Source of the DNA: Penium margaritaceum
Taxonomy: Eukaryota; Streptophyta; Zygnematophyceae; Desmidiales; Peniaceae
Length of the DNA stretch: 64,000 bases
Assembly: GCA_023375785.1 (NCBI GenBank)
Contig: SZWC01003890.1
Span: forward strand, 1 to 64,000
Direction: 5' to 3'
In this document: positions 10,428 to 21,700 of the stretch, piece after piece
Numbering within the stretch: the first letter of the stretch is position 1
Layout: every line of letters begins with the position of its first letter
The notes under the pieces: generated by a model
Databases searched by the model: none
What the model was told of the DNA's origin: nothing
What the model saw: only the letters and a program-made list of their open reading frames with translations
Position numbers and translations under genes: made by a program

Positions 10428-11127
10428 TGTTTGCCTGAGGATGAGTGTGCACCCTGGAGGGTCCCTAGCAGTGGCTGGTTCACACCACCAACTGGTTTTG
10501 GAGAGACTGAGACTGTGGAGGCAACTGGTTCCAAGGATGGCAGAAAACTGGTCAGAGAGTGAGGCAATAGTTTTGGCCTCAATTGACTGGGAATAAACAC
10601 TTGGTCAAGGCTCACAAGTAGTGGCATTTCATAGCCACTGATCTAAGCTTTCCAGAATACCAAAGCATGCCAGATTTGGAGCTTCCTAGCAGATTCTATG
10701 GCTTCTAGAGTGGCCCTTGGCGGGCTGTCCTTTTCCCACCTAGGAAGGCATCCCTTCCTTCCTCTAGAAGCCTCTGCCCCTTCCTAGATTCCTCAGCTTG
10801 CTTCTAGTAAGAGAGAAGGTATCCAGAAGACCAAGACATCTCTAGATTCCTTGTAGGACAAGTCACCCCTTCTAGAGGGTGTGCCACCTTCCTGGACCCT
10901 CACCTAGCCTTCTAGAAACTCAAGGAGGAATTCTAGAGTTTGAGCTAGTTTCCCGGCATCTATTTTTCACCTCCCTTGAGGCAGGGCAGAAATTGATCTT
11001 GTGGGACTTGAACCCGGGCCCCTACCTCTAGAGGTGGACACCATTAACCACCAAACCACTAAGGCGTGTCTTTTTGGTGTTCCTTTTTGGAGTCGCTCCT
11101 GCCATGGTGAGGAGCATCTCTCGAACA
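10428..11127 (-). repeat. Cop-A1 5' LTR
   Basis: A 700-bp LTR that starts tgtttgcctgagg and ends tcgaaca in plus-strand reading, followed by target duplication catgc. It includes many ttctaga/tctagaa motifs and a tRNA-like module (11001-11066). Confidence 0.92.
11001..11066 (-). ncRNA. tRNA-like module in LTR (Cop-A1, 5' copy)
   Basis: The counterpart of the module at 6071-6136, with the same B box (gggttcaagtccc, 11003-11015) and an A-box-like ttagtggtttgg (11051-11062). It is present in both LTRs, so it was part of the element when it inserted. It could act as an internal Pol III-type promoter, but that is an inference from the boxes only. Confidence 0.5.
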
Positions 11128-11132
11128 CATGC

Positions 11133-14100
11133 ATAGTGTCGGGGAGTTTCATTCGCGTAACCATGGGAGCTTGCATGTGCTCGATCTCAAAGGGTTCCAA
11201 CAATCAAGGCTTGAGCTTTCAACAGTTGGCTGTGTAGAGTTTGATGTTGGCCGGGCTGAGAAGGATTTTGCAACCGGCGACGAAAACATCGTCACTGCGA
11301 TGCTGGTCAGCTGCCTGTTTCATTGCTGCTTGTGTCTTTGCAAGTGTCTGTTGAGTTTCCTCCTAGATGGTGGAGAATCCGTGACGTTAGACGTCAACGA
11401 CAAGAATGTTGCTTGGACTGTATAGTTTGGATGGTGTGACGGGAAGTTTGCCACATACCACTTTGAACGGAGTTTTACCCATTGCGGTGGAGATCGCCGA
11501 ATTGTATGCAATTTTGACTGTCGGGAGTTTTGGTGCCCACACCGTCCCATGGGGTTTGCATGCCGTTCGAAGAACTTGTTCTTGCGTCTGACTGGTCCGC
11601 AGAATTTTGCTGTCGGTTTGAGGATGAAACTATCTTGATAGCTAGATTTGGCTGTCATAGCGAGTCATCAGTTCGTGCCAAAAATCAGTTAGTAAATCGA
11701 CCGTCCCTGTTGCTCGTGATGGTTCTTGGTACGCCGCATGTCCGCACGATGTTATTTAGAAACAGCTGTGCTATATCTTTGACGGTGACGGTCGTTGTTG
11801 TCGGGGTAATATGGTACATTATAGAAAATTTGTCAAAAACCACAACAATTGTGTCATATCCCTCCGGTGTGAATTGTAAACCAGTGAAAAAGTCCATGGA
11901 ATGTCAGCCCATGGTTCCATCGGAATAGGGAGAGCCTGCAGAAGTGCGGGTGGCCGCGTGCGACAAGAGTTGATTTGCTGACATGTGTTACACGATTTGC
12001 AAAAGTTGACCACGTCAGATTGCATCTTGTCCAACCAGTAGTTTTTTACTAGCTTCTTCAACGTCTTCTCCTCTCCAAAGTGTCCACCTGGACCGGTGTC
12101 ATGGCATTCTTTGAGCAGCATGCGGCAAAGCTCGTCGTTCGGGGGAGTGACCACCTGGCGAGTGAATCGTCACCGCCAATAGGGTGCGTCATACCAAAAT
12201 TTTGCCTTGTTGTATCCGCCATGCTGGTCCTACCCTCGTGTGAACAGCCACCCGATACGTGGATCTCGCTCTAGCTGTAGCGTTGCTGCCTCATCCATGA
12301 GATTTGGTCGGCAGCTGAGTTTATCTGCCGGGTTGATTTTTCCTGGCTGGGACTCAATATCATTCTCGAACCTGGATTCAAAGAACTCCATCCCTTGGGC
12401 TTGAAGTCCACTGAGGTTTGGTTGCATCTTAAAAAAATTCAATGCATGGTGGTCGGTGCGTACGATGCATTGGAGGCACTCCAGATAACACCGCCATGTC
12501 TTTAAAGCACGTACGGCCGCCAGCATTTCTTTCTTGTGTACGATGTAGTTGCGTTTTGGTCCGTGTAGTTTTTGGTACATGTACGCGTCTGGTTGCTCGC
12601 CATTGCCGTGGTCTTGCAAGAGGACTGTGCTGATGGCTAGATCGGAGGCGTCCGTATCCATGACGTAGTCGACAGTTGGATCAGCCAATCGTACAGCTGG
12701 CGCAGAGGTGAGAGTGTTCCATACAGCAGTGAACGATTCAATTTTGCTGTCTCCCCAATGCCACTCATTTTCCTCTTGAGTGAGCTCGGAGAGAGGTGCT
12801 GAAACTCAAGGCGTAGTCACGTACAAAGCGCCGGTAGCAATTGCAGAAGTCGAGGAAACTTGAACGTCTCGAACGTTGGTCGGCGTTGGCCAATCAGTGA
12901 CTGCTGCTACTTTTTTTGGATCCATGGTGAGCCGTCCGCAGTTGAAAACGTGACGCAAAAACTTGATCGAACGGAGATTGAAGTCACACTTTGAGAGGTT
13001 TCAATTTTTTTGTTGAACTTAGAGAAATGTTTTAGGATGTCCACCGTGCTCCTCTGGGGTGCGGTTGTACACTAGAATGTCATCTATGTATACCACGGCA
13101 AAGTCGTCGAGGTACGGGAAAAAAGTTCTTTTCATTTCCGCCATGAACATTGGTGGGGCATTCATTACTCTGAACGGCATTACCGTTAACTCAAAATGCC
13201 CATAGCGAGTTTGGAACACCGCCTTCTTGATGTTGGCATCCGCAACGCGAATTTGGTCATAGCCGTTGAGTAAGTCGATTTTGGTGAAAATTTGAGCCCC
13301 TAGGAGTTGGTCAAAATGTTCGTTGGCTCGAGGAAGAGGGTAGAGGTTCTTGATGGTAGCATCGTTCAACAGCAGATAGTCCATGCACATCTGAATTTCA
13401 CCAGTTTTTGTTTTTGTGAGCAGTAGTGGTGCGGCGTATAGTGACGTGGATGGGCGGATGAACCCTTGAATGAGCATCTCGTCGCGCTGCTTTTTCAATT
13501 TGGCCAGCTTGTGATTGCTCATGCTATAGGCTCCTCGAACTGTGGGTCTGCTTCCTGGCTTCAGCTCGATGCGATGGTCGATGTCCCATTGAGGTGGTAG
13601 GGGTTTTGGAAGTTCGTTGGGGAAGACGCTTGCAAACTCCTGTATAAGTGGTGCAAACTCTTTGGGTACCATCGCAAACTTTGTCGATGCTAATGAGACT
13701 GATGAGGCTGATAAGGGTGGTGAGTCAGTTGATGCCACTTCTGCTTCCTCCATTGGATCAAGGTGTATGAGCCACACACGCGCTCCCCGTTGTATGCAGT
13801 AGTTGGCCATGTTGAGTAGAATCCGGTGTACAGGTTGTCGCTTCTCGGCTATTGCGGTTTCCTCCGTTGTTTCTACCTTTGTTGTGTCAGCTGTCCTCTT
13901 TTTTCCCACACGTGGATGTTGTCGCTTGGCATCGTCGATCTCCATGTAGACGTCACCGCTATTCCAATTGATCCACGGATTGTGTTGGTGTAGGAAATCT
14001 CGTCGGAGAATGATTTTGTGATCACTCAGTGGATAGGACCTCCGGACCGCTACATCCCGTGGATCTCCCACCTGTAGTCGTAGTGGTTCTCGGAGTCTAC

Positions 14101-15783
14101 ATGTATGCAATCTCCCTTTGATGGTTTTTTCCTTCAAACACCTCTGGTTAGGTATACATTCCCAGCTTGCAAACCATGTTGTTGCTTACCAAACTGTGAG
14201 AAGCTCCTCCGTCCAATAGTGCCGGTATAGTTCTCCAACTCTTGCATCTCGAGGTTGCAGTTTTAGTAGTATTCACAGTTGGTCTTCCTCGTACCCCTCG
14301 TCAAAATTTGTGATCTCAAAAACCCTCTGTGGCGTTGTAGGCCATTCAGATGGGTGATCGTTTGGTGCAGATCGCTCCTCACGGACAAGAGTTGCGCCTT
14401 TCACTCTTGCCCTTTTCCATTTCCCAAATCATTTTTCTGTTACTTCTCCTCCTTTTTGGCCTGTTGCTTGCTCTGACAGTTACGAGCGCTGTGCAAGAAT
14501 TTTCCACAGTTGTATTAGGTGCACGTATCCCTCTAGTTGACAGCGTCCACTTCCATCGGAGACGAAGAGTCCCCCGACTGGCCTTTTCCGTTTCCACGAT
14601 AACTGTGGTTGGGAGGTTGCTGGTCGTAGGATTCCTAGATCCAAGCATTGTAGTTAGCACTGTCAATCCTTTCTGCCTGTTGCAATCATCTATGACAATT
14701 TTTTTTATGCCAAAGGTGGCAATGGCTCGTTGGCTATCTCGCTTGAGGCCGTTGTCGTAGTGAAATCAGAGTTCGTCTGGGGCGATGTCTACACCGGTGT
14801 TGATTTTGTGGTGTATTTGTGTGTACTGTACACGCTGAATTATTGACGGAGATATTGGAGCTTGTACCGTGCGTCAGACCTCTCCTTCAGTCATCAAAAC
14901 TGTGTGAGCATTGTGCGCAAGAATTCGTTCCAGCTGGTTGGTGGCATCAGCACATCTTGCCCGTGTGGGTTGATCTGCTCCAAGGGTAGACTGCCTACGG
15001 TCAGCAATATGAGACGGGCGTTGTTGGCCATTGATGAGGTGTGCCGATCTCCTACTGTTGTTGGATGGTCTTTAGATCTGACCAACAATTAAGTGTTGTG
15101 CCACGCAAAAGCACGGCCGCGAGGTTAATCATTTTTCATTCGTCGTTGACCCCAGTAGTAATTAAGTACACCTTCAAACTCGTCAGCCACATCGAACTGT
15201 CGATCCTTTAGAATTTGCAGGATCGAAGGGTTTTGGTAGGGCCGGACAAATTTTGGACCTGCTATAGAGTTGGGTTTTCTCTTGATGAGCAGTGCTTCTC
15301 CTCCGCATGCGTTGCGAAGAGCCTCCATCGTGACATTGAGCTGTTGGAGCACATGGCTGTTGACCCCCTTGAGCACGGAGATACAATTTTCAAATTCCTT
15401 GTTGATCCACGCCTGTCGTCTAGTGTCACTTGTCGTTCCTGCTGTCATTGTTGAGGCTGTCGATAGGGACCGCTGGTTTACCGCCGTTGGATCCGCGTCC
15501 GGATTAGTCGTCAAAGCCGTAGGGGCTGAACCAGGTGCAGTATAGCCTGCCATGCCTGCGTTTTCTACTGCTTCAGGGTTCACGTGTATAGGCACATTCC
15601 GCTCCTGCATTACCAAAGTCGTCGCAGTGCTGGTCATCGGTTGCGCTCGCTCGCCTCACATTGTAGTCACGAAGTCTGCAAATTCCTGACGTGCGAGATG
15701 CACTGATGGCTTGTGCAAGGTAGTCCTCCAGATGGGTAAAGTAGTCGGATGCCTCTCCAGCACCGCTTTTCTCGGATACCAAG
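11133..15783 (-). pseudogene. Gyp-A gag-pol, main part
   Basis: Read on the minus strand from high to low coordinates. Gag-like sequence lies at about 14.9-15.7 kb. A protease-like region follows at about 13.9-14.2 kb. Reverse transcriptase lies at about 13.0-13.65 kb, with VVYIDDILVY near 13.1 kb. RNase H lies at about 12.2-12.7 kb, with MDTDASDLAI and RTDHHALNFF. The H2C2 integrase zinc-binding domain lies at about 12.0-12.15 kb, with HDTGPGGHFG and CKSCNTCQQ. The integrase core lies at about 11.65-11.9 kb. The order and motifs are those of Ty3/gypsy. The copy is heavily broken, and the last part of integrase lies on the far side of Cop-A1. Confidence 0.85.
15771..15781 (-). other. Gyp-A primer-binding site
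   Basis: The minus strand reads TGGTATCCGAG, one mismatch from the initiator tRNA-Met 3'-end site (TGGTATCAGAG). It lies 2 bases inside the 5' LTR that begins at 15784. Confidence 0.7.
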
Positions 15784-17308
15784 TGTTATGTTGAATAGAT
15801 CGTAGATGGTGAACAGGTCGACGAGGCAAAACACAATTTAGAATTTGGGACACTTGAGCAATTTATAAATAGCGGCAAGTGTACTTCAATGACAAGTGTC
15901 AAAGTGATCGAACATATACATTCAAGTGTCAAGTTACAAAGAAGGAATCTTCGGGGTCGTTGTTTCGATTGTCAGGCAATGCGTGTGGGGTCGCGTCGTG
16001 AATGGTTGGACTTGAGAAGCTCCACCAAGAAATCTGTTGGCTTTGAGGATTATCAGTGAAGATGCCACATGCATCTTCACAAATCATGGTATGTCTCAAT
16101 GCGGGGAGAAGTCGACCGAATTGTTGTGACACTTTTGAGGGCATTCGCGAGAGTGGTCGAAGTTGTCAGAAAGTTTGGGAAGGCTCACTAGAGGGCAAGG
16201 GCAGTTGGCCAAATTTCCCTTGGCCATCGGGGTGGAAATCTTGGTCCCGACGCGCGGTGGGCTGGTTGTGCAAGAATAGAAATACTCACTTGGAAAGATT
16301 AGGGACTCATGTACGTCTTGTACATACTGTTGGAAATTCTGTTCCAACGTGGCTCTGGCCGTCTAGCATTTGCACGGCATGTTTGGGCAAGTTCGGAGAT
16401 GAAGCGTGAGCTTTGTGGTCGCCTCACGCTATGTGGGAGAGGATTTGGAGACAGTCATTTTTTCGAAGAGGATAACGTCATTTTGCGTTATACTTTGTAC
16501 ATGGACATGATCAAAACATTTATAGGGCTAGTCATGAGCTCTCCAACGCACCAAACCGTGCGCGATTCGGCCAAGCGTAGCCCAAGTTATGCTTGCCGAA
16601 GCGCAGGTCTTACCCACCACAGAAACGCCTAACGCTTCCATGGCGCGCACACACCGTGGCGCCTTCCTTCACGTGCGAAGCGCCTTTCCCAAGGCGCAGA
16701 TCCCATTGCACGTGGTTTTGGGGTCCCCTGAACTGTTTCCACGCACCCTGCCCACTGTTGGGTCGAGTTTGGTGATGGGGTGTGACGAGGTTCGAAACCT
16801 GTCCGCGGACCTGCAGTCAGAATTCTGACCAAGTCCCCGAGTAACAAAACGTACTACTGAGTTTTGGACGCCGAGCCAGGTTTTTGGCTAAGTCCCTCAG
16901 TAACAACCTGCACTACTGGATCCGGTGGATGATCCGCCGGATCAGGTGGATCATCCACCGGACGCCTCGGCAGGCCTATCGGAGCATTTTCTCCAGATGG
17001 TATTTTTGTTACTCGGTCCGGTCGATTATCGACCGGATTTCGAGTCGCAGCCGGCTCCCAGAGCCGCTGCGCATACCCCAATTCTGGAAAGCCATATCTC
17101 CCTTGATACTTGTTCGATTCCGGCGAAACAACTTCCACCGGATTCAGCGACTCGTCAAATTTTAGGGGCAATCCTTCATTTTAGGATCCAAGCAAATGTC
17201 GAGTCGCTAGATCCGCCGGAGCGGAGTTTCCATTTTCTGGCGGCTTGTCAGCGCCTCCCGGCGCCGCACTTGGGCATGCGGAGGGGCAATTTTTCAACAC
17301 ATAACACC
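15784..17308 (-). repeat. Gyp-A 5' LTR, split by a solo LTR
   Basis: The LTR starts tgttatgttg at 15784. It shares blocks such as caatgacaagtgtcaa and gactcatgtacgtc with the LTRs at 62573-63115 and 24682-25210. A family-B solo LTR (16328-17299) is set into its last bases: the sequence before it ends gtacgtcttgtacatac, and after it continues cataacac, as in the intact LTR at 63100-63115. Confidence 0.75.
16328..17299 (-). mobile_element. Solo LTR of copia family B
   Basis: 972 bp that match, in reverse, the LTRs of Cop-B1 (42682-43659) and Cop-B2 (49628-50558). On the minus strand it starts TGTTGAAAAATTGCCCC, and its end near 16328 matches the ccacgttggaac region. The flanks catac (16323-16327) and cataa (17300-17304) fit a 5-bp target duplication with one difference. 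No internal sequence is attached, which is the usual product of recombination between two LTRs. It contains a 15-bp perfect inverted repeat (16921-16935 with 16948-16962). Confidence 0.85.
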
Positions 17309-17638
17309 TACTTCCATCAAGCTTTGGCTAGACGTTGTGGGCCTAGTCTAGCTACAACTAGCCAATGAATGGGGTGCATGGTGTCAGCAAGCATGAAGTA
17401 CGCCCCCCTCTCCTCTTGGCATCCCCATCCTCGCTGCTCAACATTGGTGGCACGAAACCGTTGCACGTTGTATAATGCACAGTACTGTCGCACGTTGCGT
17501 GAAACGCACTACGGCAACTCAACGCGACCATGCTCAATGAACCCGTTGCTGTGCAGCTGCAAGATCGGGTTGGACGATGCAAAGTTGCAATGAAATAGAC
17601 AAGACACCAAGCACAAACGTCAATGAAAAACTCCCATT
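17309..17638. other. Unannotated spacer between Gyp-A and Cop-C1
   Basis: About 330 bp of mixed composition. I see no coding region, known repeat or RNA gene. It contains several short gcac/cgcac motifs and a weak palindrome near 17320-17350 (ggctagacg...tagctacaactagcc). It ends at the candidate target duplication of Cop-C1 (ccatt). Confidence 0.5.
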
Positions 17639-18291
17639 TGTTGAAATGGTATGCACCTTTTCCACTGCCTAGCTGGCTAGCTGCACTAGGAGACAAGGCA
17701 TGCACTTCTCTATGGAGTACGTCCCCTTCTTCAGTTCCGAGATGGGCCAGGAATGCACTGCCCATAATGGGTATCTCCCCTGTAGATCATTATAGGAATC
17801 ATACCTTTGTGGCCTAGTTGAATAGGCGCCAAAGTCTCAAACGGGAAATCGTGGATTCACTCCCCACACCAGTTGCAATTTTCTTTGTGGCCCAAACTGG
17901 GAAAAGAAGCTTCTAGGAAGCTTACTAGAGCATGCCTTGAGGATGACACTTGGCGGTCTAAGGACGCGCCAAGTAGAACTGTAGGTTGAGGTTGGCTCTT
18001 GTGGAGCCACTACAAGCAGAAGCTTTAGCAAAGCTCTACAAGTATGAAAGCATGTACCTTGCACATATTCATTTACAGTTCTTGCCTTTGAGACTCCTCA
18101 TAGAGTGTCCAACCAAAGATAGACACTAAAGACCAACATGCGGACTTCGTGAGGTTGCAACCCAGACAAACCTAAAGTGTGGATCCCTCGTTTGAGGGTG
18201 ATATGTTATCTTGGTTGCAACACCAAGAGAGGTTGGCGGCCTCCCATGTTAGGACCCGTTTTCTAGACCGTTGCTATCCGGCGCATTGACA
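17639..18291 (+). repeat. Cop-C1 5' LTR
   Basis: A 653-bp LTR beginning tgttgaaatggtatgcacc and ending gcgcattgaca, followed by two bases and the primer-binding site. It contains the family-C tRNA-like segment in a decayed form near 17810-17875 (tggcctagttgaataggc). Confidence 0.88.
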
Positions 18292-18293
18292 AA

Positions 18294-18308
18294 GGGTTAT
18301 GGGCCCAC
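18294..18308 (+). other. Cop-C1 primer-binding site (anticodon-arm type)
   Basis: GGGTTATGGGCCCAC: all 15 bases are complementary to the anticodon arm of plant initiator tRNA-Met (GTGGGCCCATAACCC). It lies 2 bases after the 5' LTR, the standard place for a primer site. Confidence 0.85.
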
Positions 18309-18723
18309 ACTTCTGGTTTTAAGGCACGCTTCCAAGACCGACTAGCGCGTGGTCTTGCAAGGTGCACAGGTACAACAGAGACATGAACATCGGACGGCTG
18401 CACCTGCTCCATCGGCTCCATCGGCCTCTTCAGGTAGGGTACGCGCACGTGGTGGACAAGGGGACGAGGAACATCTCTGTCCATGTTAGACAAGATCCTC
18501 GAGCCCCAACGGGATTAACCTCTACCCCTTTTTAGAAGGCGGTACGACCCTGAGTCCGTTCTCTCAAGACGACACCATCGTCTTAGGCGATCATCGGCGG
18601 GAGGGGTATGAAAAGGAACCAACTGCACCTTCGACAACGGTCGCAGTCAGCAGCCTCATCAGCCTCATTGGCCTAAACGAAGTAGAGTAGCAGCAAAGCA
18701 GAGAAGATGAGCAACCGCAAGAA

Positions 18724-21700
18724 ATGGAGGATCCAACTCAAGCCCGCCTTGAGGCGGGTATGACCAAATTCACGGGGACAGGTTTTCCCTTGTGGAAATG
18801 GCAGTCTGGGATTTTCATGAATGTGCGTGGCTACCTTGACATCCTACAAGGGATCGAGATAGCACCCGCCAATGCGACGACGAGGCATGTGGCTGACCTT
18901 ACAGCATGGACGATGAAAAGCAACATGGCTCGTGCCATTCTAGTGACATTCATCAACGAGAATCAACACTCCCACATCACAGGATGCACATTGGCTGCCG
19001 AGGCCTAAGCAAAGTTCTCACGCGTGCATCAATTGAATGCCCTAGCAAACTGACTCTTCATCTTGGAAAATTTGATGTGGATGAGTGTGAGCAAAGGAGA
19101 ATCAATACCCGCATTTTTGAGGTCATTTGACAACGTGCTGCAAGAGGTCCAGCAAATGGAATGGAATCTCACCTCAAGCATGCGTGCCATGATCCTTCTA
19201 ATGGCGCTGCCGTAAACCTGGGGGTCCTTGATCAACGTATTTGGCAGTTGGAAGGAAGCAGATCTGACATATGAGGCTGTCGACGAACACGTCCCCAACG
19301 AGTCAATGCGACGCACTGGCAGTGAGGCAAACATCTCAGCCTATGCCTCTCACTTTAGTGGACAAGGTGCAAGATCTCGCTCCAGTCAAGGCAACAGTGA
19401 AAGCGGTGGCAGTGGAGGATAAGGCAATGGTGGCGGGAAGAGTTCCAAGAAGCCCGGCAACTGTCACAACTGTGGCAAGGCTAGGCACTGGGCTAGGGAC
19501 TGCCGTAGTCCCAAGAAACAAGGTGGGAACAAAGGTGGGAAGGAGAAGAAGGAGCTCACCAACATGATGGCCAGGGGGCTGGCCATGAAGGGGACTGCGA
19601 TCCTTAGGCCCGAGCCACTTGCCCTTGACTCGGGCACCAACCACCACTCATCAAAAGAGAAGGGTGGATTTGTCTCCATAGCCGAATCTATCATGTGCAT
19701 CAAGTGTGCAAACGGCGGCGTCATCCAAGCCATGGGCAAAGGGGAAAAGGTGATCATGTTCAACGTGAACGGTGCGATGAAGGCGGTCAACCCTCAAAAG
19801 GTGGTGTCCATGCTCTCTTGTGCAGCCAACTTGCTGTCCGTCTCACAAATCACCGACAACAACATGACAGTGGTGTTCACTAACAAGGAAGCGATAGCCC
19901 TAAAAAATGAGGACATCCAGATTTTGTACACCAAAGACGATCTCATGCTTCAAGTTCCAAGAGTTGACGGCCTCTACGTCCTTCAAACCAAAGTCACCAA
20001 GGCGTCGGATGAGGGACTCGCATGTTCCACCAAGACAGTGGCACCGGAGCCAAAGGATGCACCAACGGTGACTGATGCAGCCGCCACATCAACCAAAGAC
20101 ACTGACGCTGAGATGTGGCACCGGCGATTTGGCCATGTGGTTAACAGCACGCTGCAGAAGATGCAGGAGCAAGAGGTAGTCCGTGAAATGGAAGGGTGCA
20201 CCATGAAGCATGGCGGAGGGTGTGCATTGTGTGAACCATGCCTCCAAGTGAAGGCAAAGAAGAAGCCGTTTGGGAGAGGAGGTCAACGAGCGGAGCACGT
20301 CTTGGAACTGATACACAGTGATGTGTGTGGACCCTTCCGCACACCGTCTAACGGAGGAAGCAAGTACATCGTGACCTTCATTGACGACCACAGCCGCAAG
20401 TTGTGGATCTACTTCCTCAAAACAAAGGGAGAGGTCAAGGAGAAGCTCCTCAAGTTCGTCGCCATGGTGGAGCGGCAAACGTCCAAGAAGGTGAAGACNN
20501 NNNNNNNNNNNNNNNNNNNNNNNNNNNNNNNNNNNNNNNNNNNNNNNNNNNNNNNNNNNNNNNNNNNNNNNNNNNNNNNNNNNNNNNNNNNNNNNNNNNN
20601 NNNNNNNNNNNNNNNNNNNNNNNNNNNNNNNNNNNNNNNNNNNNNNAAGCTCCTCAAGTTCGTCGCCATGGTGGAGCGGCAAACGTCCAAGAAGGTGAAG
20701 ACGCTCTGAAGTGACAACGGGGGTGAGTACAAGGCATGCAAGCCTTGGCTCAAGAATCATGGCATCTGCCACAAGAAAACCAACCCTTACAACCCCCAAA
20801 GCAACGGCGTGGCCGAGAGGATGAACCAGACCATGCTCGGTATGGTGTGAAGCATGCTCTTCGATGCCAAGGTCCCACCTCGCTTTTGGGCTGAAGCAGA
20901 AACAACGGCTTGCTACCTCTTGAACCTCACGCCAGCGACCGCCTTCCGGAAGCATGGGAAGGAGCAAGAAAAGCAGTTGAAGACCCCACAGGAAGCATGG
21001 TCAGGAAAGAAACCCAACTCATCTCATCTGAAGGTGTTTCGGTCAGCTGCATGGGTGAAGATCCAGTCGGGAGAAGGTGGAGGCAAGCTGGACGCACGTT
21101 CCAGGAAGTGCATCATGGTTGGGTACGACACATCACACAAAGCCTATCGGCTTAAGGACGAGGCAGCAGGCAAACTCGTGAGGAGCCGCGGCATCGTGGT
21201 TGACGAACGCACCTTTGGAAAGGGAGAGGTGCTGGACCCGAACCTTGCTCCCAAAGTGGGAGACTGGATAGTGTTGCTTGAGTTTGGAGATCAAGCACCC
21301 GAGAACTAGCCCGCTTTGCCAGCAGGTGGTGGGAATGGGAGAGTAGCTGCGGAGGATGACGCATCATCTGATATGGACGCGGATAACGAGGCGTCCGAGG
21401 CTTTTGAGTCTGATTTGGAGTCTGATGACTCTTCTGACCACAACGACGACGAAAAACCACCACCTGTGGAAGCACCAGCACCAAAGCAAGAAGCCGCACC
21501 AGCACTCCGGCGTAGTTTGCGACCAAACAAAGCACCTTTGCAGTATGAGGATGATTGGACCGGCCTTAGCTGATCCTGCATGGCTTAGGGAGAGCCATCC
21601 ACAGTGGCGGAGGCGATGAATGGCCCAGATGCGACCAAGTGGAAGAAGGCAGTGGACAGCGAGCTTGCGTCTACTGCCGAGAACGGCACGTTGTTGCTGG

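Larger units (their letters stand above)
5251..11127 (-). mobile_element. Ty1/copia element Cop-A1 (broken, structurally complete)
   Basis: It is flanked by LTRs 5251-6197 and 10428-11127, both starting TGTT.GCC and ending AACA, and bounded by a perfect 5-bp target duplication catgc (5246-5250 and 11128-11132). Parts on the minus strand are: PBS (10411-10425), gag (about 9.5-10.4 kb), protease (about 9.4 kb), integrase (about 8.3-9.2 kb), reverse transcriptase (about 6.75-7.75 kb), RNase H (about 6.25-6.7 kb) and a polypurine tract next to 6197. The order integrase before RT identifies Ty1/copia. It carries about six breaks. The LTRs look about 94% alike by eye, so it is among the younger insertions here. 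It lies inside Gyp-A. Confidence 0.92.
4927..17308 (-). mobile_element. Ty3/gypsy element Gyp-A (broken, host of nested insertions)
   Basis: An old minus-strand gypsy copy. From its 3' side it shows the polypurine region and integrase C-terminal end (4927-5250), then the inserted copia Cop-A1. Next come integrase core, zinc-binding domain, RNase H, reverse transcriptase, protease-like region and gag (11133-15783), and a 5' LTR (from 15784) that is split near its end by a solo copia LTR. The order RT-RNase H-integrase identifies Ty3/gypsy. Its own 3' LTR is not recognisable; LARD-1 occupies that place. It is heavily broken (well over ten breaks) and older than every element set in it. Confidence 0.8.

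Noticed and set aside
13617-13802. Plus-strand frames opposite Gyp-A and Cop-A1 pol (for example 7236-7799, 8864-9457)
   Set aside because: These are shadows of the minus-strand pol genes. Their lengths reflect codon bias on the real strand.
20499-20646. Missing unknown sequence of 148 bp in integrase
   Set aside because: The gap edges are identical over 56 bp, so the Ns most likely hide an overlap and not missing DNA.
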